From a virus: DNA of 51,993 bases. The notes below the pieces were generated by a model, which had not been told where the DNA came from, made no database searches, and was given only the letters and a program-made list of their open reading frames with translations. Every line of letters starts with the position of its first letter. Position 1 is the stretch's first letter. This document shows positions 30,600-39,498 of the stretch, one piece after another. The stretch lies in IMG/VR virus record IMGVR_UViG_3300024265_000007, positions 1 to 51,993 of that record; one strand, given 5' to 3'. The position numbers and the translations under genes are program-made.

Positions 30600-32293
30600 T
30601 ATTGCACTAGTCCAATCTGCCCAAGTACGGACAATATTTGATCCCGTTGCTGTTGCGGAGACAGGTTCGATCCATTAATGCCTATAGTGGTGTTGATAGT
30701 AGAATTATTGGCAATGTTGGTTAATCCTGCTCCGAACTGGCTCAACCCTAATTGGCTTAATGCAGATTGGAAATTTCCGAGACTGGCGGCAAAATAATCG
30801 TTTTCCATTCCCAACTTCTGTTGCAATGCGCTGGATGTTAGTTCCAACTCCGCTTCGAGTGCGGACTTTAAGTCATTTAGCTTTTGTTGGCCGGCCTCTC
30901 TGATACTGGAAATCTCATCTGCTAAACTACTTCCAAGTTCGGAGAGCCTTTGCTTTGATGCTTTTTTGCGTTCTTTAGATTCCCTCTGTTGGTCGAGTTT
31001 CATGTCCTCAAGTTGCTGGTCAAATGCAATAAGCCGTTCTTCTCTCTCGCGTTCGGCATTGATGCCAACGTCTTCAAGCCCCTCTTGTGCTATTTTGTTC
31101 GCTTTGTCGATGCCTAAGAAATCACGTTCGGATAATAGCTCATCCTGTGTGCGTGTTCCTTCTCTGATAATGTCCTGGATAGATCGCACATTATCCCGAT
31201 GGTCTTTTTCGCTTTCCCGAAAAAAGTCTTTGTCCGCTTCGGCGATTGCATCGTTGTAATCTTCCTGTGCCTTCCGCCCGTCTTCGGCATTTTGGGCGGC
31301 AGCTTTGAGAAACGCGCCGCGATTTTTGGCATTAGCGGCGGCAATCGAACTTGCTATATCATTCTGAGTGGTTACAATATCGTCGGCAATTTGTTTCTGA
31401 ATGGCGGCAGACTTAGCGGCTGCGGCTTCTTCAGCCTGGGCCTGATCTTCAAGCGCCTTTTTCCGGTCTTCGATAGCTTGTGTAGATTCTTCCTCGGCGG
31501 CTGTGATTTCGGCGGCTGCTTCTTTGGCAGCAGAGCCAGCCCCCTCAAGTGCTGGCCCAAACTCGTCTTCGAGTTGGCTAATAAGTTGGTTATTGGCGTT
31601 GATAGTCGCTTGTGAGGCAGCAACTACGTCTTGCGCGGTTTCTTCTGCGGTCTTCACAAGATTGAACGGGTCAAGACCAGATGCTATTCCTCCGCCCGAA
31701 GCTAATTGTGCGTTTGCGTCTATTACTGCTTGCTCATTTATGTTGTCTTGTCTAGCCTGAGCGATTCTATCGGCGGCTGCATCCGCCCCTTGAGCAGTTA
31801 TACTGGATACTTCCCTGGTAACATCTGCCGAACGTAGAATCGCATCATTAGTTTTATCTAATTCTTTTTGAAATAATCCAAGACCAATGGTGACTGCGGT
31901 CAAAGCAATACCCGCCGCGCCCAGCGCCATTGTACCCTTCGAGGATGCCCCGTCTAATGATTGCACCTGCTTTCCTAGCTCACCGGCCTGAGAGATTGCG
32001 CCGCCAAGATCACCACCTAATGCGCGGCCCGCTTTACCTAATGCTCCCATAGCGGAGACACCTTTGCCGACACCACCCTTACCGCCATCATCAGGCGGTG
32101 GTGGTGGTTGTTTTCTCATAGCCTCAAATGCGTCTTCGGTTTGTTGCTCGAGTCTCTTAAAGGTGTCGGTTAAAGAAGCAACCGAATCCTCAGCTTGATT
32201 GATACCTTTATCAAACTGCTGAACTTTTCTGATTGTCTTGTCGGTACTGCCATCGTCGACAATACCGAATTTAGATTGCATGTCGTTAGTCAT
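30599..32293 (-). CDS. Tape measure protein (564 aa)
   Basis: Long, almost wholly helical and Ala/Gln/Glu-rich, with a hydrophobic segment near 121-140 (GTMALGAAGIALTAVTIGLGLF) and extended coiled coil from about 240 to 500. These are the marks of a tape measure, which sets tail length and is ejected with DNA. At about 1.5 angstrom per residue it predicts a tail near 85 nm. Preceded by two tail-chaperone frames, as is usual. ATG 32293 overlaps the previous stop; ATG 32281 is an alternative. Confidence 0.85.
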   Translation of the reverse strand: MTNDMQSKFGIVDDGSTDKTIRKVQQFDKGINQAEDSVASLTDTFKRLEQQTEDAFEAMRKQPPPPPDDGGKGGVGKGVSAMGALGKAGRALGGDLGGAISQAGELGKQVQSLDGASSKGTMALGAAGIALTAVTIGLGLFQKELDKTNDAILRSADVTREVSSITAQGADAAADRIAQARQDNINEQAVIDANAQLASGGGIASGLDPFNLVKTAEETAQDVVAASQATINANNQLISQLEDEFGPALEGAGSAAKEAAAEITAAEEESTQAIEDRKKALEDQAQAEEAAAAKSAAIQKQIADDIVTTQNDIASSIAAANAKNRGAFLKAAAQNAEDGRKAQEDYNDAIAEADKDFFRESEKDHRDNVRSIQDIIREGTRTQDELLSERDFLGIDKANKIAQEGLEDVGINAEREREERLIAFDQQLEDMKLDQQRESKERKKASKQRLSELGSSLADEISSIREAGQQKLNDLKSALEAELELTSSALQQKLGMENDYFAASLGNFQSALSQLGLSQFGAGLTNIANNSTINTTIGINGSNLSPQQQRDQILSVLGQIGLVQ

Positions 32294-32735
32294 CTTTGAG
32301 CCAAATCTTATCGTCTTCAGGAATGAGCATCTTCATTGCCTGCATCATTGTTACCTGTTCGTGTTTCAGATAGCACCACGATTCGAGATCATTGAAACCA
32401 TCCAAGTCATGCGAGAACCAATCCGGTTGCGCCAATAGGCTACCAGGATAAGGCATGGATACCCGGTTGCTGATGTAGTAATCGCGCCAGCAACGATAGC
32501 CCATTTCACCGCCATGAGGTATCCAGAGTGGTTTGGCACGTCTTGACGCGATGGCAGTCAGGTCTTCGATTATTATTGCCATCCGTTTTAACATCATAAC
32601 CCTATCCGGCACGCTGCCACCATTCGGCAGTCGGATTTGCGGGATATGAATATGTGGACGAGTTGTTATTACCCGGTGACGAATGACATCTAGGTACTCG
32701 TCGTGGAGCTTTCGTCGCCGGGCAATGCTTCCGGG
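32286..32735 (-). CDS. Tail assembly chaperone, -1 frameshift extension
   Basis: This frame is open from 32735 to its stop at 32286, with no good start codon in its first 40 codons. In the -1 frame relative to the upstream chaperone it reads RRKLHDEYLDVIRHRV around the upstream stop (32690) and then continues smoothly into PDRVMMLKRMAIIIED. A ribosome slipping -1 between 32735 and 32692 would make a long fusion, like lambda G-GT. No canonical X-XXY-YYZ site is seen; GAAAGC at about 32709-32714 is the nearest. A GTG at 32612 could allow independent translation. Confidence 0.6.
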   Translation of the reverse strand, partial: PGSIARRRKLHDEYLDVIRHRVITTRPHIHIPQIRLPNGGSVPDRVMMLKRMAIIIEDLTAIASRRAKPLWIPHGGEMGYRCWRDYYISNRVSMPYPGSLLAQPDWFSHDLDGFNDLESWCYLKHEQVTMMQAMKMLIPEDDKIWLKDD

Positions 32736-33154
32736 TCAGGTTCGACTTTGTTGACTGCCGTTAACGCATTGTCCCATGCTTCCATCAGACCCCCATCTAT
32801 GTATAAGAATGTCCAATAGGCTTCTGCCCAACTTTCTTCGTCTTCTGGGTCAGGTAGTTTGAACTCTGTCGGCTTGCCTTGAACATCAACCATCAATTTT
32901 CCTTTGATGGCCACTGTTCTAAATATAAATGTTACAGCATTGCTGATCCTGTTCCAGTGAAGATCACCGATTCTTTCTCTTTTAGGCTCTTTCTTTTGCA
33001 ATTCCTCAAGAACAGCGTTCTTCAAGTAGCCCGTGAAAATATGTCTATCTATCTTGCCGAGGCCTATGCTTTCACGAACGGTTATTTTCACGCCGTTGTG
33101 TGAGAACGTTTGTGTCCGGGCATTGTCGTATAGTGCTTTCATTCGGTCAGTCAT
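32690..33154 (-). CDS. Tail assembly chaperone (155 aa)
   Basis: TAATG overlap with the tail tube gene sets the start at 33154. The acidic protein lies between the tail tube and tape measure genes (FTGYLKNAVLEELQKKEPKRERIGD, WAEAYWTFLYIDGGLMEAWDN in parts). Position and size match the gpG-like chaperones that coat the tape measure during tail assembly. The downstream frame appears to be reached by -1 frameshift. Confidence 0.65.
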   Translation of the reverse strand: MTDRMKALYDNARTQTFSHNGVKITVRESIGLGKIDRHIFTGYLKNAVLEELQKKEPKRERIGDLHWNRISNAVTFIFRTVAIKGKLMVDVQGKPTEFKLPDPEDEESWAEAYWTFLYIDGGLMEAWDNALTAVNKVEPDPEALPGDESSTTST

Positions 33155-34020
33155 TAGCAAGCCTTATCATAGAGAACTTTGAATACAGCCTTCACACCAG
33201 CAGCAGGGGCGGCGACCATCGTCACAACTCCCGTAGCGGCAACAACTGTATAATCGGTGGTATAGTCCCATTTCACGCCAGCTTCCCACGCTTGCAGGCT
33301 GTCAACATCTGCGCTGTGAGGTAGTTCGTCCAGGGTAAATTCCACTACAATGCCATCGCCAACAAACGTATGGTAAAAGATGGGCTTCTCTGACCAGTAC
33401 GGCTTCAACCCCCACAGTCGGGTAACACCGAAATCAACAGCCGCGATAGTTTCACCCCAAATAGTTTGCCCTACATGATTAAAAACCAGTTCGACAATCT
33501 GCTGACCTTGTACACCGCGCCCAACTTGATTAAACTGCTTTACATCTGCCAGGGAATTCCAAATCTCAGTTACTTCCCAACCAAGTTGTCCAAAGTTCGC
33601 ACCGGAATCACGAATTGCGCCGGGACGATTAATGACAAAACACATAGGATTATGGGTCAAGCAAATCTGCGAGCCACCGATATAATCGTGTGGTCCCTCT
33701 TCCTTGATGAGCAAGTTAGAAGCGGCGGCTGCAATGATCTGGTCAACCACCCCACCTGTGATAACTGCTGACGGTGGCGCGTCCGGTTGCCCTTTTACCG
33801 CGCCATCAATACCGCCGTCACTATCAAGGTTGACGTTTGGCAATGACGGTATTGTTGTAGCAATGTCCGAGGCCGCCTGGAAGCGTCCCATGCCACTGTC
33901 ACCACCATTGGCGATTGCGCCGCTTGTGCCTTCGACAACCCCGGCGTTTATCAGCCCCCAGAATACGTCGCCGACATCGGACGCGGAACTGGCATTAATG
34001 TTTTTCAGTGTGATTGTCAT
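33154..34020 (-). CDS. Major tail (tube) protein candidate (288 aa)
   Basis: A beta-rich, Gly/Ala-rich structural protein (MTITLKNINASSASDVGDVFWG) with ICLTHNPMCFVINRPGAIRDSG and a C-terminal FVGDGIVVEFTLDELP domain. It stands between head-tail joining genes and the tail chaperones, the canonical slot for the tube subunit. GAGGAG precedes the ATG. Assigned by position and composition. Confidence 0.65.
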   Translation of the reverse strand: MTITLKNINASSASDVGDVFWGLINAGVVEGTSGAIANGGDSGMGRFQAASDIATTIPSLPNVNLDSDGGIDGAVKGQPDAPPSAVITGGVVDQIIAAAASNLLIKEEGPHDYIGGSQICLTHNPMCFVINRPGAIRDSGANFGQLGWEVTEIWNSLADVKQFNQVGRGVQGQQIVELVFNHVGQTIWGETIAAVDFGVTRLWGLKPYWSEKPIFYHTFVGDGIVVEFTLDELPHSADVDSLQAWEAGVKWDYTTDYTVVAATGVVTMVAAPAAGVKAVFKVLYDKAC

Positions 34021-34022
34021 GA

Positions 34023-34289
34023 TTATGACTCCTCTACTTTCTTCATTGGCAAAACCTTTGCGCTACGCTTTGCGGCGGGAACTAACTTCCGACACTCATC
34101 GCGCACGAACTTAATGTCATCAGCCGTCATTCCCATAGCTGCCTTTTCCAAGATGGCGATATAATAGCCGTCACCAATTGCATAATGGGATGAATGTCGC
34201 CCGGCGCATGGCTGTAATCTGACAGCGCAAACTTTCGGCTCAAAGCCATCCCCATGTTTGTCTACATGTTTCCCGATTCTACTGTCCAT
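34023..34289 (-). CDS. Hypothetical Cys/His protein (88 aa)
   Basis: VCAVRLQPCAGRHSSHYA could bind a metal. The rest is a charged helix ending AKRSAKVLPMKKVEES. It overlaps the gp10-like gene and abuts the tail tube gene, so it is probably a small connector or a zinc-binding accessory. No family recognised. Confidence 0.5.
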   Translation of the reverse strand: MDSRIGKHVDKHGDGFEPKVCAVRLQPCAGRHSSHYAIGDGYYIAILEKAAMGMTADDIKFVRDECRKLVPAAKRSAKVLPMKKVEES

Positions 34290-34864
34290 TACTTTCTCCG
34301 TTTCTTTGGCAGGCGTGGTGTTATACCGCGCTGTCTAAATGCTGGCGTACCCAACTCGCCGATCAGGGTATTCATGTTGACCTGGAATCGTTCTTGATAC
34401 AAACCAAACCACTTTATGACAATTGGGGCGACGGGCTTCCAGCCGGTGATAGCGTGGAATTTCTGTTGAAACCGTATAGCCCTGGCCACATTTGAAATTG
34501 CCATTGAACCATATACAAACCGCGCTGCTCTTGCTGGGTTGAGCACAACGATAATCCATGCGCCCCCGACCAGCTTGCCAATGATTTTCCAACCCGCCGC
34601 TAGTTTTCCTGTGCGCTTGAACGGTATTCCTGCCCCGAAGCCATTGCTGGCAAAATATGCTACCTGTTGTAGACGGCTTGTCCAATTAGGTTTTACACCA
34701 GTCGATTTCCTCGGTTCTTCCTGAAGTTCTCGCAGAAATTCCTCTTCGATATCGGACAATGCCTCGTCTCCGGCAATTGCGATAAATTCCGGCAAGTCTT
34801 GCATCACCACAATCGCGTCATTTAACCAGTCTAGGTTGCTTGTCATCTCCGCTCTAACAGCCAT
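34289..34864 (-). CDS. HK97 gp10-like head-tail joining protein (191 aa)
   Basis: Residues 1-60 are helical (LNDAIVVMQDLPEFIAIAGDEALSDIEEEFLRELQ in parts), then PFKRTGKLAAGWKI, VVLNPARAARFVYG and a basic end. This order (helical start, RTGxLxxxW-like segment, aligned strands) fits the gp10/neck completion family. Its place before the tail terminator and tube genes agrees. Confidence 0.6.
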   Translation of the reverse strand: MAVRAEMTSNLDWLNDAIVVMQDLPEFIAIAGDEALSDIEEEFLRELQEEPRKSTGVKPNWTSRLQQVAYFASNGFGAGIPFKRTGKLAAGWKIIGKLVGGAWIIVVLNPARAARFVYGSMAISNVARAIRFQQKFHAITGWKPVAPIVIKWFGLYQERFQVNMNTLIGELGTPAFRQRGITPRLPKKRRK

Positions 34865-34873
34865 AACAGCCCC

Positions 34874-35401
34874 CTACGCGCTTTTAGACGGACATGTCCA
34901 TAGGTAGGACACATTCACGTTGGCAGAGAAGTGATAGCGAATATCATCCGCCGCCGCCACATTCCCCGGCGTGCCTGGGTACTGTTCTTTAATGACTGTG
35001 CCCCCGGTGATGATAATTGGAGTTGTTGCGTCCAGAAATCTAAGCGGAACACCGCTTGAATCTTGCAGTAACAGTCGTTCGTTAAATTCATCAACAATAG
35101 CATCCGCTACCGTGAGTATACCTGTATACATCCGCACATCATAGTCTATCTTAAAAGGCTGTCCGAACACGTCAATCGGATAAGACAACGCCACAATCTT
35201 CTCATTCGGCTCGCCGTTCGGTTTCCGTGTTTGGTTAAATGTGGTCGGACGCATTCCGATTGCACCGACAAACTTCTCAAACTCTTGTGCCCCACGCGGA
35301 GGGGCTTCTGCCAGTGTCAAAATGAGAGCGCCGTCTGCCAGCAGGGTAGCCTGGGCGATCTCCATTATTTCTTTAATACGTTCCAGCACTTCATTCAGCA
35401 T
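34874..35401 (-). CDS. Tail completion/terminator-like protein (175 aa)
   Basis: MLNEVLERIKEIMEIAQATLLA starts with a helix, followed by alpha/beta segments (YPIDVFGQPFKIDYDVRMYTGILTVADAIVDEF in parts) and a C-terminal strand RYHFSANVNVSYLW. The pattern resembles tail terminator proteins that cap the tube at the neck. Position fits; family not confirmed. Confidence 0.5.
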   Translation of the reverse strand: MLNEVLERIKEIMEIAQATLLADGALILTLAEAPPRGAQEFEKFVGAIGMRPTTFNQTRKPNGEPNEKIVALSYPIDVFGQPFKIDYDVRMYTGILTVADAIVDEFNERLLLQDSSGVPLRFLDATTPIIITGGTVIKEQYPGTPGNVAAADDIRYHFSANVNVSYLWTCPSKSA

Positions 35402-35673
35402 TATTTCCTCTTTACCAACTCAATGGCGTTGCCGAGCCACTCAAGAGTGTTTGATGGTTTTTCTTGCGCGGTTTGTAGTAACAGAGCAATCTTTTCTGCT
35501 ACAGCACTGGGGATTTCATATTCCAAAACACTATAAAGTAATTCGCGTAATTCCACAATATAGCGCTCGGCACATTCATCGCAAGGAATACTGTCGTACC
35601 AACAATAGCCGTTCTCGTATTCCCCGTCCCCTTCGCATTTCTTACAATCAGAGTAAATTTTGTAATCGGACAT
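35401..35673 (-). CDS. Zinc-ribbon protein in the neck module, copy 2 (90 aa)
   Basis: ATG 35673 is best spaced to GGAGGA. IYSDCKKCEGDGEY...CDECAERYIVELRELLYSV has the same layout as the gene just upstream (35648-35851): a DnaJ-like CxxCxGxG pair, a second CxxC, and a C-terminal helix. The two are tandem paralogs. Role unknown; zinc-binding proteins are unusual here. Confidence 0.6.
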   Translation of the reverse strand: MSDYKIYSDCKKCEGDGEYENGYCWYDSIPCDECAERYIVELRELLYSVLEYEIPSAVAEKIALLLQTAQEKPSNTLEWLGNAIELVKRK

Positions 35674-35851
35674 CATTTTCCTCCGTTTCACGTACCCAAA
35701 TATCATAAAGCTCTTTGTACATTTCTGCGATGTGACGCTCAATACAGGCAATGCAAGCTATCCACTCAAGCCCCCAGTCGGTTACACCTTCATATGTTCC
35801 CGTCCCGGCGCATAATTCACAATCATCATATATCTTAAGAGGTAATACCAT
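35648..35851 (-). CDS. Zinc-ribbon protein in the neck module, copy 1 (67 aa)
   Basis: The start at 35851 overlaps the connector stop (TAATG). IYDDCELCAGTGTYEG...CIACIERHIAEMYKELYDI mirrors the next gene. One four-Cys zinc site plus a helix. Overlaps copy 2 by 26 nt. Confidence 0.6.
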   Translation of the reverse strand: MVLPLKIYDDCELCAGTGTYEGVTDWGLEWIACIACIERHIAEMYKELYDIWVRETEENDVRLQNLL

Positions 35852-36738
35852 TATATCATCCCCGCTATCTGCCATTCGGCAATAGTTGCATACCGATCAA
35901 TAATCTTCTGGTAACGTGGTGGCAAATCATCAAGTTTAACCAACGTGTTTCTGTTTTCATAAGCCTGGGCCGCGAAGTAGACCACCAGCGATTGAATGTC
36001 GCGCGGCGGTTTGACAATGGTAATCGGTTTGGCCGCATGGGCTGCTGCTGTCGTGCCGTTTGCCCCGCGTTCTACTGTTAATGTGGACGGGGCGGTTCTG
36101 GCGCTAATCAGCATGATCTCATCTTCAATGCGGATGTACTGCCAGGTCTCATAAGCGGTGATGGCGGCAACCGTTACCGACGTGGTTGTCGTATTAGCAA
36201 TGGTAATTGTAGTATCGGCAGTGGCCACATAGAGTTGTGACGGATCGGTATGATAACCCCAGAAGCCATTAACCGTTATTCGTTGTGGGTTGCTTGTAAT
36301 AGTAAGGTTGATCGCATTCAACCGGACATCAATTTTCGAGTAGGGAAAATCCCGACGCGGTTGCAAAATATAATTACCAGTCTGGTCATCAAAATCAAAC
36401 TCAGTCAACGTTTCTCCGAAGAATAAAAACTCATCTAACTCTAATAAAAAGTCCTGAAAGTATAACCGCGATCCGCCCGAAACACCAATAAAGAAGCTCG
36501 ATTCGATCAAGTCTGTAGTTATCCATTCCTTCGTGTCCAGATAAGGGATGAACGTCAAACCACCGCAAAGCTGGGCCACCTCTTCGGAGATCGTTGGCAG
36601 AAACTCATCCATAAACGCGAAGTAGTCATTGAATTGCGCCTGCCCTTCGGTTGGAACAGAATCAAAAAAAGCGGCTTTCAGATGAAATACCCCGACCTGT
36701 TGCGGTGTAACTAGAATGCTCTGGGTTCGTTTGCTCAT
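35851..36738 (-). CDS. Head-tail connector candidate (295 aa)
   Basis: GGAAGG before ATG 36738, overlapping the previous stop. A helical start, a middle beta domain with TVERGANGTTAAAHAAKPITIV, a segment often seen in phage structural proteins, and a C-terminal helical bundle (VVYFAAQAYENRN, RYQKIIDRYATIAEW). The helical ends resemble gp6-type adaptors. Position between capsid and neck genes agrees. Confidence 0.55.
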   Translation of the reverse strand: MSKRTQSILVTPQQVGVFHLKAAFFDSVPTEGQAQFNDYFAFMDEFLPTISEEVAQLCGGLTFIPYLDTKEWITTDLIESSFFIGVSGGSRLYFQDFLLELDEFLFFGETLTEFDFDDQTGNYILQPRRDFPYSKIDVRLNAINLTITSNPQRITVNGFWGYHTDPSQLYVATADTTITIANTTTTSVTVAAITAYETWQYIRIEDEIMLISARTAPSTLTVERGANGTTAAAHAAKPITIVKPPRDIQSLVVYFAAQAYENRNTLVKLDDLPPRYQKIIDRYATIAEWQIAGMI

Positions 36739-37238
36739 TATTCGCCTTCCCCCCAATACGCTTTATTCGCTGCAATCACAGCCAAGCATTCCTGGCGGCT
36801 TTCCTCAGTTGTACACAGCGCATCATCAGCCGCGCAACCAAGTAGTTCCACCGTTATCCTCGGTTGATTATTAAGCTCATACGTCGCCGTCACCGATGGT
36901 CGATACCTGCGTGTTTCGGTGCTGGTCGTGTAAGTCACTTTATGTTCAGGCACATCGAACAAATTCACCAGCCGATTTTGGAACTTTGCAAAACTGACAG
37001 CGCCAACATTGAAATTAGCGACATAGATATAAGCGTTTGAATACCATAATGGCGCTTCCTCACTGCCATGATTGAACCTATCCATATTGCCGCGTGGCGT
37101 TTTTGTGTTGCCGCGCTCACGACACTTATTGCCAACACCAACTATCTGATTAAGTTCATCAATCAAAAGCGCCCAATTATCATCGTTGATATTGGCGGTC
37201 ACTCTTGTGACTATGAAGTAGCCTAGCCACGTATCCAT
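36738..37238 (-). CDS. Hypothetical head-neck protein (166 aa)
   Basis: Begins MDTWLGYFIVTRVTANINDDNW; alpha/beta with several Cys (NKCRERGN, LGCAADDALCTTEESRQECL) that may pair. It lies between a lectin-like protein and the connector gene, with overlapping ends. No family recognised. Confidence 0.5.
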   Translation of the reverse strand: MDTWLGYFIVTRVTANINDDNWALLIDELNQIVGVGNKCRERGNTKTPRGNMDRFNHGSEEAPLWYSNAYIYVANFNVGAVSFAKFQNRLVNLFDVPEHKVTYTTSTETRRYRPSVTATYELNNQPRITVELLGCAADDALCTTEESRQECLAVIAANKAYWGEGE

Positions 37239-38824
37239 TAGCGCACCCCCTGGTTATAGATTGACAATACTTCAGCGTCGGATATGTCTGCATAACCCAG
37301 CATGGCGCGTGTTCTTGCTTCATCCCATACGTCGGTAGGGGCTTCTGAAGCTGCGCCAAATGTGGCAATAGTTAGATTGCCAATCATTTGATTAGCGATT
37401 GCTTGTGGTGTGCCACTTGGAACGCCCTGGTAATATGCAGAGACATTACCGGGGTATGCCCATTTTACGAGCAGATGAAACCGACCACTCGGAGAGCCAC
37501 TTGCAATAGTTATTTGTTCGTCAACACCATTTGATCTAAATGTTGGAATTAAATCAGTGCCACTTCTGGCCAGATATATTTGATAATTTGCATCTATAGC
37601 CAGCATACAAAGGAAAGCTGTGCCCGCCGCCCATGTGTCACTCTTGCCCCACATGCTAATAAAGCCCAAATCAGGATTCCATTTACCATTAACTTCAGCA
37701 CTTAGGAACGTGCTGTAACTAGTCGCGCCATCGTCCACGACCGACAGCCCCAAAGAGCCGAAGTTGGTCGGAACGCCGACAGTCGCGGCAACGGTTGTGC
37801 CGTCCATTGGGTTCATCTTATTAACAGTTATATTTGTGATGCTCCAACTACTGCCAGAGTTGGTGTGTCCAAACACCGCAAATGTGGTTTCGTCAGATGG
37901 TATTGCATCGCTCAGAATATCATGGTGTCCATTTGCGTAATTTGCAAAACCTTTGTAAACGACAGCGCCGGAGGAATCTAGGAACGCCAGATTTGCTGAC
38001 CCCGCCGACACGTCTGCAATATCAAAACTGATTAAATATTGTGACCCGGCATCCAGTCCATCTATCGTTAATGTTTGGCTAATTTGTAAAATTGCTAAAT
38101 CGTCATATGTCGCCTTATTATTTGCGATTGACCAATTTGGTGATAGTGTCCATACACCAGGATCATTCGGAAAATTGCCCTCAGTGATTAGCTGTTGTTC
38201 TGGAAAATTGGATGATGGCAAGATGTCCAATTGCCGCATTGTCACATCGTCAAATCGTGCTTTTTCTCCCGCGCCTGTTGCTGTGGGGGCTAATCTAACA
38301 ACTGTAGGATTCGATATTGCCACGAAATCGGCTGAATCTAAAACCCAGCTTGTCGTTGCATTAACAATAGTTCCGGCGGCAACAACACCATCAGTTGTGT
38401 ATACCGTACCGTTTGTAGCGTCAACATTTTTAATCCACGCACTTAATCTGAAAGTTTTACCAATTTCAGTCGGAAAATTTTGAAACCCAAAATCAGATTG
38501 TCCCGCGCCGTTAACCGCCACCTCTAATGATTGAGAACCTGTACCGCCCGTGCGTTCATCTGCCACGCCGTCAAGCGTGCTGTCAAATGCTGTCCAAGCA
38601 GTCGGGGGGTCGCCTACTTCCATCGCACCGTCAACGGACATATCCCGCCCCAACGCCAGCGCGGTATTGTACGCTTCCAGCACGGAGCTACCCGACAAGT
38701 CTTGGTGATCCCACCTGTCGGCGTCGGGGAAATTATCAGTTAGCCACTGGGAATATGGGATTTTACCAACAGGCCCTATTCTTTGTATATGATGTCGCCC
38801 AACATTAATTCTATGACGTAGCAT
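37238..38824 (-). CDS. Lectin-like (LamG/CBM) structural protein in the head module (528 aa)
   Basis: Two beta-sandwich regions: around 75-200 a carbohydrate-binding-type domain (GKTFRLSAWIKN, LDSADFVAISNPTVVRL) and a C-terminal concanavalin-like part ending DVWDEARTRAMLGYADISDAEVLSIYNQG, in pieces a typical LamG tail. Such domains bind sugars. Being in the head gene region suggests capsid decoration that lets the virion stick to surfaces or glycans. Confidence 0.6.
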   Translation of the reverse strand: MLRHRINVGRHHIQRIGPVGKIPYSQWLTDNFPDADRWDHQDLSGSSVLEAYNTALALGRDMSVDGAMEVGDPPTAWTAFDSTLDGVADERTGGTGSQSLEVAVNGAGQSDFGFQNFPTEIGKTFRLSAWIKNVDATNGTVYTTDGVVAAGTIVNATTSWVLDSADFVAISNPTVVRLAPTATGAGEKARFDDVTMRQLDILPSSNFPEQQLITEGNFPNDPGVWTLSPNWSIANNKATYDDLAILQISQTLTIDGLDAGSQYLISFDIADVSAGSANLAFLDSSGAVVYKGFANYANGHHDILSDAIPSDETTFAVFGHTNSGSSWSITNITVNKMNPMDGTTVAATVGVPTNFGSLGLSVVDDGATSYSTFLSAEVNGKWNPDLGFISMWGKSDTWAAGTAFLCMLAIDANYQIYLARSGTDLIPTFRSNGVDEQITIASGSPSGRFHLLVKWAYPGNVSAYYQGVPSGTPQAIANQMIGNLTIATFGAASEAPTDVWDEARTRAMLGYADISDAEVLSIYNQGVR

Positions 38825-38830
38825 CAACCG

Positions 38831-39136
38831 TTATCCCTCCAAAGTTACGAACACTTCGGCATCGTCACTGCCATCACGAATAATCTCAAAGAGTGCCAGT
38901 ATGTCACTGCCAGGCAACAGAATGTCATTACCAGCAGTCAAACGATGACCGACTGATACTGTCGGGGCAGTGCCATCATAACGGATACGCACTGCATTGG
39001 TGTTGACCGTCAACCAAAGGCGGCTTGATGCGGCGACCTGAGCCGCCGAAATTCCGGTGAACTCTGCCAACGTTTTTCCTGCACTGCTGATTGTCTCCTG
39101 GTCGGAAACGATTACTTCTGGTACATTGAAATCCAT
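38831..39136 (-). CDS. Small head structural protein (101 aa)
   Basis: AGGAGAG precedes the ATG. Beta-rich (LWLTVNTNAVRIRYDGTAPTVSVGHRL in parts), similar in style to small phage decoration proteins. A GC-rich hairpin (39155-39178) lies just upstream. Assignment by composition and place. Confidence 0.5.
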   Translation of the reverse strand: MDFNVPEVIVSDQETISSAGKTLAEFTGISAAQVAASSRLWLTVNTNAVRIRYDGTAPTVSVGHRLTAGNDILLPGSDILALFEIIRDGSDDAEVFVTLEG

Positions 39137-39154
39137 GTGTCATCTCTCCTGCAA

Positions 39155-39178
39155 ACAGGGGCGGCGATTAAACCGCCC
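39155..39178 (-). other. Intergenic GC-rich hairpin
   Basis: GGGGCGG and CCGCCCC pair around a short loop. On the minus strand TGTTT follows, too poor for a clear terminator. It could protect or attenuate the late mRNA between capsid-associated genes. Confidence 0.4.
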
Positions 39179-39195
39179 CATAGTCCAACTCGTGA

Positions 39196-39489
39196 TTATT
39201 GTTCGTCTTCGTCATCCGTCATTCGGTGTGCAGGTGGTGGCGCATCGGGATCAGCGTCCCAAGTCACTCCATCTGTTCGCTCGATGACACCTTTTTGATG
39301 CAGCGCGGCAACTATGTCCGGTTCAATATCGCCGTCATAGATTAGTTCGTCCGGCTGCAATACATATCGCCCCACATAAACTTCTCTCGTGCCTTCCATG
39401 TGGGACACATATTCGCCAGCATACTTTGGGTTTTCCCAATCTGCATCCTGTGGCAATACGTGATCTTTAACTACTCGGTACTCAAGCAT
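39196..39489 (-). CDS. Hypothetical late protein (97 aa)
   Basis: MLEYRVVKDHVLPQDADWENPKY with an EYVSHMEGTREVYVGRYVLQPDE strand region and an acidic end (MTDDEDEQ). GGAGA precedes the ATG. Between two structural genes; probably minor head component. No family recognised. Confidence 0.5.
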   Translation of the reverse strand: MLEYRVVKDHVLPQDADWENPKYAGEYVSHMEGTREVYVGRYVLQPDELIYDGDIEPDIVAALHQKGVIERTDGVTWDADPDAPPPAHRMTDDEDEQ

Positions 39490-39498
39490 TGTTGTCTC

